Shown piece by piece: positions 43,083 through 51,077 of a DNA stretch of 64,000 nucleotides. The notes under the pieces were generated by a model. It saw only the letters and a program-made list of their open reading frames with translations, was not told the DNA's origin and searched no databases. A program made the position numbers and the translations under genes. Source of the DNA: an uncultured Lactobacillus sp. (GTDB taxonomy: Bacteria; Bacillota; Bacilli; Lactobacillales; Lactobacillaceae); NCBI GenBank assembly GCA_910587695.1, contig CAJUNC010000011.1, positions 23,332 through 87,331 on the forward strand. The letters run 5' to 3'. Position 1 is the first letter of the stretch; every line of letters starts with the position of its first letter.

Positions 43083-43958
43083 GTGGATGATTTTTATGAG
43101 AGAAATAGTATACGAGAAAAATTCCCGAAGATCTTAGATATTTTATTACTAGATAGAACTAGATCAACTACTAGATCTCATCAAAATATAATTTGGGCAA
43201 ATAGTAATTATCGAAGTAAAGGTAAAGCATATTCTCAAACTTCTCAGATAAAATCGAGTCTAATAACGGGAAAAATGAAAGACGTTATTAGATCAAGAGC
43301 ATTTAAATCAAAAGATATTCAAAAAGCTAGGACAAAGCAAAAGGCTGAGGTTTTTACACCTACTTGGGTGATCAAACAACAGATCGATGAAGTAAGTACT
43401 GCTCAGCGAGATGATCTAGATAGTCATATAAAAATAAAGTGGTTAGAAATAGCTTGTGGTGAAGCGCCTTATATCACTACTAGATATGATATGAAAACAG
43501 GAAAATTTATTGAAGTATCTAAACGAGTAGGTGTCTTAGATCGAAAACTGAAGATGGTAAATGAAAAGATAGCTGGATTTTTAGCTTGGCAAAATGCTGT
43601 TGAATTGGCATATAAAACGATTTATGGCTTTGAGTGGAATGGTGATTCATTGCTACTTGCTCGTGAAAATTTACTGTATACATATATCGAAAATTATGTA
43701 TTTAAGTGGCAAGTTTATCCTGATGAAAAATCTCTTGAGAAGATAGCAGTCATTATCAGCTATAACATCTTTCAAATGGATGGTCTGAAATATATTATTC
43801 CACTTTCTGAAAAGAAAGAAAAAATTCACAGTGGTCAGCTATCATTATTCGATGATCCAGAGCCAACACAATGGATCATTAAAAAAGGGATCAGGGTAAA
43901 AGTTATGAACTGGGAAAAAAATAAAATGGAATTTTTTGATAAAGGGATCGGTGAATAA
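43083..43958 (+). CDS. Methyltransferase-like restriction subunit lacking the NPPY motif
   Basis: A 291-aa protein of the group often annotated as restriction endonuclease subunit M. Residues 85-92 hold EVFTPTWV (motif X-like), then LEIACGEAPYITTRYD near residue 120 in the place of the SAM-binding motif I, YGFEWNGDSLLLARENLLYT near residue 180, and ISYNIFQMDGLKY near residue 220. No catalytic NPPY follows, so it looks like the SAM-binding half of an amino-methyltransferase without its catalytic half. GTG is the start, with GGAGG 7 nt upstream. The next gene starts right after its stop. It may supply substrate recognition or SAM binding to the complex. Confidence 0.8.
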   Translation: MDDFYERNSIREKFPKILDILLLDRTRSTTRSHQNIIWANSNYRSKGKAYSQTSQIKSSLITGKMKDVIRSRAFKSKDIQKARTKQKAEVFTPTWVIKQQIDEVSTAQRDDLDSHIKIKWLEIACGEAPYITTRYDMKTGKFIEVSKRVGVLDRKLKMVNEKIAGFLAWQNAVELAYKTIYGFEWNGDSLLLARENLLYTYIENYVFKWQVYPDEKSLEKIAVIISYNIFQMDGLKYIIPLSEKKEKIHSGQLSLFDDPEPTQWIIKKGIRVKVMNWEKNKMEFFDKGIGE

Positions 43959-43959
43959 G

Positions 43960-46900
43960 ATGGACAAGACAAAAGTGCAAACGACAAAGACGATATATCC
44001 ACAAATTTACGCTTATATTTTACCTGAGATCAAACGTAAACGAGGATGGATAAAAATCGGGTACACTGAAAAGAAAAATGTAGATGAGAGAATACAAGAA
44101 CAAACCAAGACAGCAGATGTGGAATATCAAAAACTTTGGTCAGCTCCTGCAAAATTCAATCAAAAAGATAGGTGGTTCAAAGACCATCAATTTCATGCAT
44201 ATTTAGAAAAATATAAGCATATAAGAAAACAAACTGGACATGAATGGTTTTATTACAACGGGACCCCGACTAGATCTTGGGAAGATTACAAAGATTACAT
44301 CGATCTGGATCTTGAACAAGCAAAAGAAGAATTAACATACACTCTTAGGTCTGAGCAAAAAAGAGCCGTTGAAAAGACATTAAAATATGCAAAAGAGCAT
44401 CCACAAGGAGAATTTTTGTGGAATGCTAAACCAAGATTTGGAAAGACATTGACCACATATGATCTGGCTTTGAGATTAAAAGCAAAGACTGTTTTAGTGG
44501 TGACCAATCGACCGGCGATAGCAACGTCATGGTTTGATGATTTTGAAAGATTTATTGCCTGGCAGACAGATTATAAATTTATTTCCAACTCAAGTAGTTT
44601 AAAACATCGAGCGATCATGAGTAGAGAGGACTATCTTGCTAGTTTGGGGGATGAAAAAGGCGCTCAGATAACATTTGTTTCCCTTCAGGATCTAAAAGGG
44701 GCTAAAAGTTTTGGGGGTGTCCATGAAAAACTTGATTGGATCGCAGATCTAAAATGGGATATGTTAGTGATAGATGAAAGTCATGAAGGCATTGCTACGT
44801 TAAAAACAGATATTGCTTTTGATAATATCAAGCGCAAGTTCACGTTGTATTTGTCAGGGACTCCTTTTAAGGCACTCGCATCTGGAAAGTTTAAAGACGA
44901 TCAGATCTACAATTGGACATATGCCGATGAACAAAAAGCAAAAGCAAACTGGCAAGATGTTGAGCAAAATAATCCATATTCAGATCTGCCTCGGCTGAAT
45001 CTTTTTTCATATCAAATGAGCCCGATGATCACAGAAAAAATTGAGCAAGGGGCACAAATAGATGGTAAAAATATGGATTATGCTTTTGATTTAAATGAGT
45101 TCTTTGCAACTAAAGATAATGGAGATCTTGTCTATAAAAAACAAGTGCTGAAATGGTTAGATACTCTGGCAAAAAACGAAAAGTACCCATTTTCAACGCC
45201 TGAATTGCGGACCGAGTTAAAGCACACATTTTGGATCTTGGATCGGGTAGCGAGTGCTAAAGCTTTAATGAAACTACTAAAAAAGCATGAAGTATTTAAA
45301 GATTATAAGATCGTTTTGGCAGCTGGTGATGGTAAAGTGACAGACGACCAAAAAATAAATGAGAGCTCCTTAACTAGGGTAAAAGAAGCTATTCGTAAAA
45401 ATGATAAAACGATCACATTATCAGTGGGACAATTAACAACTGGGATAACTGTACCAGAGTGGACTGCTGTATTGATGCTCTCGAATATGAGATCACCTAG
45501 TCTTTATATGCAGGCCGCTTTTAGGGCACAAAATGCGTGGCGTTACGAAGAAAATGGTTTGTCCAAACGTAAAGAAAATGCCTATGTCTTTGATTTTTCA
45601 CCAGAACGTACGTTGATGATCTATGATGAATTTGCTAACAACTTATCTAATAGATCATCTGAGGTTTTAGATGTTGATAAACGCCAAAGGAAGATCAGAC
45701 AATTATTGAATTTCTTTCCTGTGATCGCTGAAGATAGTACAGGTAAGATGACAGAACTCGATGCAAAACAGGTGCTGACGATGCCTAAAGTACTGAAAGC
45801 AAAAGAAGTTGTAAAACGAGGCTTTATGTCCAATTTCTTGTTTAAAAATATATCGGGTATTTTTTCTTCCCCAGAGGCTAAAGAGATCTTAGAAGACCTA
45901 AATCCACTACCTAAAAATAAAAATGTTCCTCAAAATAATCGTGTAAAAGTCGACACAAAAGAAATTGAGTTGGATGAAAATGGAGCAGTAAAGATTCGTC
46001 CGGAGATAGTCATTGGTGAAAATAAAGCACACTTTGGAGAAAAGGTATATAAAGAAATGGAAGAAGAGATCGAGAATTCGGAAAGTGCCAAACTCCAAAC
46101 GTTAGCTAGTCAGATATTTAAAAAGCGTACATTAGAAGCAACTAAAGCTCTAGCAAAAGAAAAGGGATTGACGACTAAACAAGCAGAGAAGATCACAAAC
46201 TTAGGAGCTAAAGCAGTGGCGCGTGAGGTAGAAGAGATCCAAATAAAAAATAATATCAGAAAAAATAAGGTGAAAAAAGAATTTGAATTACGCAAAGCTG
46301 AGGCACAGCTGGATAGCAAAGCCTTGCAAAAGATCGAAGAGCAGTTACAACAAAAAATTCAAAAAGTAGAAAGCGAAGTTGTTACACAAGTTAAAGAGAC
46401 TTTACAAAAGTATACGCTAAATTCTACTGAGAAGATCATGCAAAAGGTGCAAAAAAAAGATAAACAGCAAGTAGAAGACGATGTGCGCTCACGTTTGCGC
46501 GGTTTTGCTAGAACGATCCCTTCATTTTTGATGGCTTATGGGACAGAGAATACCACATTAGCTAATTTTGATAAAAATATCTCAGATACAGTATTCAAGG
46601 AAGTGACAGGGATCTCACTTGAACAATTTAGAGTATTACGGGATAAGTATCGCTTTTTTGACGAAATCGTGTTTGATGAGTCGATCCAAGCTTTTTTAGC
46701 TAAGAGAAAGGAGTTAGCTAACTACTTTGATGAAAATTTAAAGGAAGATATCTTTAGCTATATTCCCCCACAAAAGACTAATCAGATCTTTACGCCAAAA
46801 GAGACAGTCAAACTGATGGTAGCTGAATTGCAAAAAGAAGAGCCAAACATTTTTAGTGATCCTGATAAAACATTTGCGGATCTATATATGAAATCTGGGT

Positions 46901-47193
46901 CATATATTACTGAGATCGTCAAACGCTTATATATTGGGTTGGCAGATGTAATACCAGATCAAAACAAGCGGATCAAGCATATCTTAGAAGAGCAAGTTTA
47001 TGGTTTTGCTCCAACGGAGATCATTTATCGGATAGCTCACAATTATATCTTTGGTTTTTATGATGAAGTTGATAAGATCGATGATTCACATATCGTTTTA
47101 CTAGATACGACTTCATTTGCTTGCAATGAAGCTAGCGGTAGTTTAGCTGAAAAATGTGATGAATTATTTGGAGGAAGTAAAGATGAAATTTGA
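43960..47193 (+). CDS. GIY-YIG nuclease/superfamily 2 helicase ending in a partial methyltransferase domain
   Basis: A 1077-aa protein with several parts. Residues 10-105 resemble the T5orf172/MUG113 branch of GIY-YIG nucleases (IYAYILPE, IKIGYTEKKNVDERIQEQ, then HEWFYYN). The helicase core has AKPRFGKTLTTYDLALRL near 160, VIDESHEGI near 270 and the motif VI region MQAAFRAQNAWRYEENG near 515. A long Lys/Glu-rich coiled coil spans about 690-850. The end (residues 940-1077) has QIFTPKETVKLM, LYMKSGSYITEIVKRLY and YGFAPTEIIYRIAHNYIFGF, i.e. motif X, I and III positions of an Eco57I-type methyltransferase, then stops before motif IV. Motif IV is supplied by the next gene. Likely a DNA-translocating restriction subunit. 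Confidence 0.82.
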   Translation: MDKTKVQTTKTIYPQIYAYILPEIKRKRGWIKIGYTEKKNVDERIQEQTKTADVEYQKLWSAPAKFNQKDRWFKDHQFHAYLEKYKHIRKQTGHEWFYYNGTPTRSWEDYKDYIDLDLEQAKEELTYTLRSEQKRAVEKTLKYAKEHPQGEFLWNAKPRFGKTLTTYDLALRLKAKTVLVVTNRPAIATSWFDDFERFIAWQTDYKFISNSSSLKHRAIMSREDYLASLGDEKGAQITFVSLQDLKGAKSFGGVHEKLDWIADLKWDMLVIDESHEGIATLKTDIAFDNIKRKFTLYLSGTPFKALASGKFKDDQIYNWTYADEQKAKANWQDVEQNNPYSDLPRLNLFSYQMSPMITEKIEQGAQIDGKNMDYAFDLNEFFATKDNGDLVYKKQVLKWLDTLAKNEKYPFSTPELRTELKHTFWILDRVASAKALMKLLKKHEVFKDYKIVLAAGDGKVTDDQKINESSLTRVKEAIRKNDKTITLSVGQLTTGITVPEWTAVLMLSNMRSPSLYMQAAFRAQNAWRYEENGLSKRKENAYVFDFSPERTLMIYDEFANNLSNRSSEVLDVDKRQRKIRQLLNFFPVIAEDSTGKMTELDAKQVLTMPKVLKAKEVVKRGFMSNFLFKNISGIFSSPEAKEILEDLNPLPKNKNVPQNNRVKVDTKEIELDENGAVKIRPEIVIGENKAHFGEKVYKEMEEEIENSESAKLQTLASQIFKKRTLEATKALAKEKGLTTKQAEKITNLGAKAVAREVEEIQIKNNIRKNKVKKEFELRKAEAQLDSKALQKIEEQLQQKIQKVESEVVTQVKETLQKYTLNSTEKIMQKVQKKDKQQVEDDVRSRLRGFARTIPSFLMAYGTENTTLANFDKNISDTVFKEVTGISLEQFRVLRDKYRFFDEIVFDESIQAFLAKRKELANYFDENLKEDIFSYIPPQKTNQIFTPKETVKLMVAELQKEEPNIFSDPDKTFADLYMKSGSYITEIVKRLYIGLADVIPDQNKRIKHILEEQVYGFAPTEIIYRIAHNYIFGFYDEVDKIDDSHIVLLDTTSFACNEASGSLAEKCDELFGGSKDEI

Positions 47194-48247
47194 TATAGTT
47201 ATTGGAAATCCGCCTTATCAAGAAAATGACAATGGAAAGCGCGATGATGGAGCAGCTAATGCATCTGCAAGCCCGATATATAACCATTTCTTTTATTTAG
47301 CAAGAGAAGTGGCACTAAAAAAAGTGAATCTTATTTTTCCAGCAAGATGGCTCAATGGGGCAGGAAAAGGCTTAGGTGATTTTAGGCGAGATATGTTACA
47401 AGATCAACATATTAGATCCATGTCAGTATTTAAAAATGCAAGTATGTTATTTCCAAATACCGATATAAAAGGTGGAGTCTTGTATTTGACTTATGACAAA
47501 GAATATATCGGACCTGCCGATATCAGTGTTATCGATCATGACAAACAGCGATACGAGTTTAAGAGTTATTTAAATTCGGCTGGTTCAGGCGTATTTATTC
47601 CTTATGGTGAATTGGTAAGCATTTTTGAAAAGGTCTCGAAAGTAGCAGATATAGATAAAAATAACATTCAATCTATAACTTCAGGATTAAAACCATATGG
47701 ATTAAGAACAGATTTTTTTAAAGATCCATATAAATATAATCTCCCACCAATTTTTGGTACACCACAAAGCGCAGATGATATTGAAATTATAGGTTTGGAT
47801 AGAATGAAAAGGATGAGTAGATATATATCAAAAGATTATCCACTTCCTAAAGGTAAAGAAACTATTGCTGAGTGGAAAGTATTTGGACCGTACGCCTATG
47901 GTTCAGGAGAATTTGGCGAATGCGTATCAGAGTTACTTATAGGGAGACCTGGTCAAATTTCGACCGAAACGTTCTTAGTGTTTGGACCGTTTGATTCGGA
48001 ATATGAAGCAAACGCATTTAAAAAATATTTTTATACCAAATTTTTTAGAGCATTGGTGGGAATTTTAAAAACTACTCAGCATAGTACTACAACGTATGGC
48101 TTTGTACCACTTCAAGACTTTACCAAAAATTCAGATATAGATTGGTCGCTGAGTATTTCAAAGATCGATCAACAATTATATGAAAAATATGGACTAGATC
48201 AAGAAGAGGTCGATTTCATCGAAAGTAAGGTCAGATCTATGGAATAG
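47183..48247 (+). CDS. Eco57I-type methyltransferase catalytic half with specificity region
   Basis: A 354-aa protein that begins at motif IV: MKFDIVIGNPPYQ puts the catalytic NPPY at residues 9-12. Residues 15-130 continue the methyltransferase fold (LIFPARWLNGAGKGLGDFRR; GGVLYLTYD), and residues 150-354 look like a TaqI-type target recognition region. SAM-binding motifs are absent because they lie at the end of the preceding gene. It overlaps that gene by 11 nt, with its own GGAGG 8 nt before the ATG, so it is a true start with translational coupling. The two polypeptides probably assemble into one adenine methyltransferase. Confidence 0.85.
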   Translation: MKFDIVIGNPPYQENDNGKRDDGAANASASPIYNHFFYLAREVALKKVNLIFPARWLNGAGKGLGDFRRDMLQDQHIRSMSVFKNASMLFPNTDIKGGVLYLTYDKEYIGPADISVIDHDKQRYEFKSYLNSAGSGVFIPYGELVSIFEKVSKVADIDKNNIQSITSGLKPYGLRTDFFKDPYKYNLPPIFGTPQSADDIEIIGLDRMKRMSRYISKDYPLPKGKETIAEWKVFGPYAYGSGEFGECVSELLIGRPGQISTETFLVFGPFDSEYEANAFKKYFYTKFFRALVGILKTTQHSTTTYGFVPLQDFTKNSDIDWSLSISKIDQQLYEKYGLDQEEVDFIESKVRSME

Positions 48248-48306
48248 TGAGCTTCTTCAGGCAAAATATCTTGGTGAAGGCTACTTGATCCTAGTTATTT
48301 TATTCT

Positions 48307-48330
48307 CCAGTTCAAATTTCTGATAAATTA
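48307..48330 (+). repeat. Direct repeat upstream of dps, copy A
   Basis: A 24-nt segment (CCAGTTCAAATTT joined to CTGATAAATTA) recurs at 48591-48622 with an 8-nt insertion. The repeats bracket a decayed winged-helix gene, suggesting a duplication or insertion at the dps upstream region. Confidence 0.7.
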
Positions 48331-48378
48331 CTGACAAAGTAAAATAGTTCTATGATCAATGTTGCCTGAGGATAGGAT

Positions 48379-48427
48379 TTTATCGCTCGTTTATCGCTAA
48401 TTTATCGCTCGTAAAATGAGCGATAAA
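48379..48427. repeat. Three 11-bp tandem repeats plus an inverted partner
   Basis: TTTATCGCTCG (48379-48389), TTTATCGCTAA (48390-48400) and TTTATCGCTCG (48401-48411) follow one another exactly, and GAGCGATAAA (48418-48427) forms a 10-bp hairpin with the third. The 11-bp period, one helical turn, is iteron-like. The stretch may instead belong to the decayed gene around it. Confidence 0.6.
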
Positions 48428-48584
48428 CTGTTCCTTGGAGCATGAAAATATAAATACTACAGTAACTGCTAAACTGATCCAAAAGTCAATAGCAACAGCA
48501 CGCAAGCATTTAGCTAAATTTGTAAGTTTAGGTCTTTTAGTGGCACAAGGAAGTAATAAAAATCGCAGTTATCATAAGGTGTAG
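48420..48584 (+). pseudogene. Remnant of a winged-helix C-terminal domain (AlbA/Schlafen or Fic type)
   Basis: An open stretch of about 54 codons ends at TAG 48582-48584 and encodes KLIQKSIATARKHLAKFV, then LGLLVAQGSNKNRSYHKV. This reads as the C-terminal winged helix found at the end of AlbA_2/Schlafen-type ATPases and some Fic proteins. No start codon or upstream domain is present, and a stop lies just upstream, so it is a fragment. The 410-bp gap 48248-48660 holds this remnant, the 11-bp repeats and the direct repeats, but no intact gene. Confidence 0.6.
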
Positions 48585-48590
48585 AAGTAC

Positions 48591-48622
48591 CCAGTTCAAA
48601 TTTTAGAATTTCTGATAAATTA
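48591..48622 (+). repeat. Direct repeat upstream of dps, copy B
   Basis: Second copy of the 48307 segment, with TAGAATTT inserted after CCAGTTCAAATTT. It lies 60-90 nt before the dps start and may contain the native dps promoter region. Confidence 0.7.
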
Positions 48623-48681
48623 ATGTTATAGTAAATAATGTAGAAACATTCTAATTTATTTTGTCTTGGGAGGAATTTTAC

Positions 48682-49149
48682 ATGAAGTATGGAGAAACAA
48701 AGAAAGTTTTGAACCAACTTGTAGCAGATTTGAGCCAAATGTCGATGGTCATTCATCAAACACATTGGTATATGCGTGGCACCAACTTTTTGAAGTTACA
48801 CCCATTGATGGATGAATTTATGGATGAGATCAATGATCAACTCGATGTGATCTCAGAACGTTTGATCATTCTTGACGGAGCCCCATATTCAACGCTTCGT
48901 GAAATGGCTGAGCATACGGGGATCAAAGATGAACCTGGGAGCTATGACAAGACGATGGCTGAACATCTAGCTAAATTACTAGAAGGTTACCGTTATCTTG
49001 AAGCTTTGTATCAAAAGGGCATCGAAGTCAGTGATCAAGAACAAGATCACAGCACACAAGATATCTTTATCGGTTTTAAGACTGATATCGAAAAGAAGAT
49101 CTGGATGGTAAGTGCTGAATTAGGCAACGCACCTGAGATCGATAAATAA
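48682..49149 (+). CDS. dps: Dps family ferritin-like protein
   Basis: A 155-aa Dps. The ferroxidase ligands are in MVIHQTHWYMRG near residue 24 and the typical MDEFMDEINDQLDVISERLI near residue 43, which carries the Asp and Glu ligands of the partner subunit. It should form a 12-mer that oxidises and stores iron and protects DNA from peroxide. TTGGGAGG sits before ATG 48682; a TTG at 48661 would add seven residues across that site and is rejected. Its last codons and terminator are duplicated downstream of the toxin gene. Confidence 0.95.
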   Translation: MKYGETKKVLNQLVADLSQMSMVIHQTHWYMRGTNFLKLHPLMDEFMDEINDQLDVISERLIILDGAPYSTLREMAEHTGIKDEPGSYDKTMAEHLAKLLEGYRYLEALYQKGIEVSDQEQDHSTQDIFIGFKTDIEKKIWMVSAELGNAPEIDK

Positions 49150-49195
49150 TATACTGATCAGACACCATGTTATCGTGATAGCATGGTGTTTTTTT
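49141..49195 (+). terminator. dps terminator, first copy of a duplicated block
   Basis: The hairpin 49162-49189 (CACCATGTTATC with GATAGCATGGTG, one wobble) is followed by seven T residues. The block from the last dps codons through the T-run (49141-49190) recurs at 49879-49928. Confidence 0.9.
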
Positions 49196-49278
49196 AGAAC
49201 TATTTTGTTGCTGGTTCTAAGAAATAGTGCTACAGTTTCAGTAGAAAATAAATATAAGGTATGTGAGGAGGGATTGTT

Positions 49279-49551
49279 GTGGATGTTGATAACGTTGTAA
49301 CAGGAAAGATATCATCAGAAGGGGAAGTGGTAATTCCTACATCTATTAGAAGATTATTGGGGTTAGATAAGGAAACTGAAATCTCTTTTGAAGTAAAAAA
49401 CGATGAGATCCGTATTAAGAAATTACCAACAGCAATTGATTGGAAGGAGTTAGTCGAACAGATTCCTGTTGAGGATGTTGAAATCGATGAGGACGGGCAC
49501 TATGATCAAAAAAAATCACCTGATTTTCATGATTGGATGGTTAACGGCTGA
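49279..49551 (+). CDS. AbrB/MazE-type antitoxin
   Basis: A 90-aa protein. The first 50 residues form an AbrB/MazE swapped-hairpin DNA-binding domain (GKISSEGEVVIPTSIRRLLGLDKETEISFEV). The acidic tail (VEDVEIDEDGHYDQ) is the part that usually wraps the toxin. GTG is the start, with GAGGAGGG upstream. It overlaps the next start by 1 nt (TGATG), the usual antitoxin-toxin coupling. It should repress its own promoter together with the toxin. Confidence 0.88.
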   Translation: MDVDNVVTGKISSEGEVVIPTSIRRLLGLDKETEISFEVKNDEIRIKKLPTAIDWKELVEQIPVEDVEIDEDGHYDQKKSPDFHDWMVNG

Positions 49552-49886
49552 TGAAACCAATGGACATCTATATTGCTAATGTTCCCTTTGATGGGAAAAG
49601 TGGTAGTAAAGTTCGACCTGCTTTGGTAATAAATGTTGGGCCAGATAGCGTAATGGTCTTTAAAATCACAAGTCAGTATAAAAATAAGTCTGAAATAATC
49701 AAGAAACTTTATTATCCGATAAAAAAATGGTATGAGGCAGGTCTTTCAAAAGAGTCCTATGTTGATACACATAAATTATATCGAATATCTAGAAGTTGGA
49801 TTCTTAAACAGCAACCAATTGGAAAATTGGTAGATTCAGATGAGATAGGTTTATTTGAATTTATTAAGAGATCAAAAGACAAATAA
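49551..49886 (+). CDS. MazF/PemK-type endoribonuclease toxin
   Basis: A 111-aa toxin of the PemK/MazF fold. The start DIYIANVPFDGKSGSKVRPALVI carries the family loop with Arg-Pro-Ala-Leu-Val; FKITSQYKNKS and the SYVDTHKLYRI segment correspond to the Thr/Ser catalytic and dimer strands. It is expected to cut mRNA at short motifs when free of its antitoxin. It ends with the same Asp-Lys-stop as dps, followed by a near copy of the dps terminator. Confidence 0.88.
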   Translation: MKPMDIYIANVPFDGKSGSKVRPALVINVGPDSVMVFKITSQYKNKSEIIKKLYYPIKKWYEAGLSKESYVDTHKLYRISRSWILKQQPIGKLVDSDEIGLFEFIKRSKDK

Positions 49887-49932
49887 TTTACTGGACAAGA
49901 TACCATGTTATCGCGATAGCATGGTGTTTTTA
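49879..49932 (+). terminator. Terminator after the toxin gene, second copy of the dps block
   Basis: Hairpin 49903-49926 (ACCATGTTATCG with CGATAGCATGGT) followed by a T-run. From the final Asp-Lys-stop codons onward it matches 49141-49190 with few differences. Confidence 0.88.
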
Positions 49933-50055
49933 TGTGCATAAATAAAGTTATATTTAGTGTCTGAGATTATTTAACTAAAGTCAATTCATCTTACTTGAAA
50001 ACTTGGATAGAGAAGTCCAAAATAAGGTCAACATCTTGGAAGCGGGTATAATACA

Positions 50056-50565
50056 ATGCCAGAAGAAAAGTATTATGATAAAAAAGAATTTATTCAAAAG
50101 ATCGATCAGTTCGTGGATATCAAAATGTGTAAAAAGACTGAATCAGAGATAGCGATCGCCAAAAGTGACCAGAGACTAATGGAGTGTTTGCACCGGATCA
50201 GAGTAGATGGACATGTGGAAGTAGACGCTGAGAAGCAAAATTGGTTTCTCATAAATATGCTCACTCGGCTTGCCAGTGTAGGGTATAGCTATGAAGAGAT
50301 CATTGAGATCATAAAGAAATCAACAAAACTTGAAACCGAGCAGATCGAAGAATACTATATGGACTATACTTATCTCACATTGAGAATAAAAGATGATATG
50401 GAAGCATTCAATAGATATCATACTGAAGAAGAGATAATAGAAAAAAGCATTATTTACTTGGATAGTAAAGCGTACAGTCGTGAAGAAATTATTGAAAAAA
50501 TAGATGCAATGATGGATGTTGGTAAAAAACGAGTTGCTGATGTCTATGATTTAGTGATCCCCTGA
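50056..50565 (+). CDS. Hypothetical protein, helical and acidic
   Basis: A 169-aa soluble protein I do not recognise. It is rich in Glu, Lys and Ile and is probably all-helical. Two similar segments, SYEEIIEIIKKSTKLETEQI and SREEIIEKIDAMMDVGKKRV, suggest an internal repeat of a three-helix unit. There is no signal peptide or membrane helix. A TATAAT ends 3 nt before the start codon and the ribosome site is poor (GGAAGCGGG), so translation may be weak or from a near-leaderless transcript. It sits among accessory genes between the toxin-antitoxin pair and small membrane proteins. Confidence 0.6.
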   Translation: MPEEKYYDKKEFIQKIDQFVDIKMCKKTESEIAIAKSDQRLMECLHRIRVDGHVEVDAEKQNWFLINMLTRLASVGYSYEEIIEIIKKSTKLETEQIEEYYMDYTYLTLRIKDDMEAFNRYHTEEEIIEKSIIYLDSKAYSREEIIEKIDAMMDVGKKRVADVYDLVIP

Positions 50566-50672
50566 TTACAGGGATGTGGTCGTAACAAGAGTAAGTAAGA
50601 ACATGAGCAAATGATCAGAAGGATATAAATATTTACTTGAAGGAAAAGTACGGTAATATTTCTAAGGGGGAT

Positions 50673-50783
50673 GTGTTATTGCAAGACTTCGGCCTACAAA
50701 AGGTGATGTATCCAAGTGAAGCTTGCTTTTATGATCCTGAGTGGAAATTATTATTTGACGGAAAGTTGTATCAAGGTCAATAA
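50673..50783 (+). CDS. Possible short protein or gene fragment
   Basis: About 34-36 codons from GTG 50673 or TTG 50679 to TAA 50781, with TAAGGGGG upstream. The peptide contains QDFGLQKVMYPSEACFYDPEW and ends DGKLYQGQ; the frame is also open for about 30 codons upstream. It could be the tail of a decayed gene rather than a real small protein. Confidence 0.3.
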   Translation: MLLQDFGLQKVMYPSEACFYDPEWKLLFDGKLYQGQ

Positions 50784-50846
50784 TGCATAGTGTATAATTA
50801 AAGTGTAAGCGATTGCTGTGTTTGTAATTACAAGGGGGCCTTGAAT

Positions 50847-51044
50847 ATGAAAGATAAAATGAATATTGCTATTGTAGTTGCTATTTTTGTTACACAGTAT
50901 TTTTATAGTTTATTTATTGCAAAGTTGATGCCTTCTGCTGAAGTGAACTTAGTCGTCAATATTTTAGTTAGTTTGTTAGTGATCGGGAGTGTTGTTCTGG
51001 CATTTAAAGGATCAGGAAAATGGAAAGTGAGAGATACTGAATAA
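50847..51044 (+). CDS. Small membrane protein, two helices
   Basis: A 65-aa protein with two hydrophobic segments (NIAIVVAIFVTQYFYSLFIA and LVVNILVSLLVIGSVVLAF) and a short basic tail. AAGGGGG lies 8 nt before ATG 50847. The family is not recognised. A similar-sized membrane protein follows 33 nt downstream, so they may form a pair. Confidence 0.6.
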   Translation: MKDKMNIAIVVAIFVTQYFYSLFIAKLMPSAEVNLVVNILVSLLVIGSVVLAFKGSGKWKVRDTE

Positions 51045-51077
51045 AAAATTGGCACTCGGACTTGGGGAGGATAGTTT

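Noticed and set aside
47156..47193. Possible sequencing frameshift joining the helicase and the NPPY protein into one gene.
   Set aside because: A GGAGG at proper distance and an ATG opening exactly on the motif IV strand make an independent, coupled start more likely than an error.
48379..48427. Short CRISPR array.
   Set aside because: The units are 11 bp, directly adjacent and without spacers; no cas genes are present.
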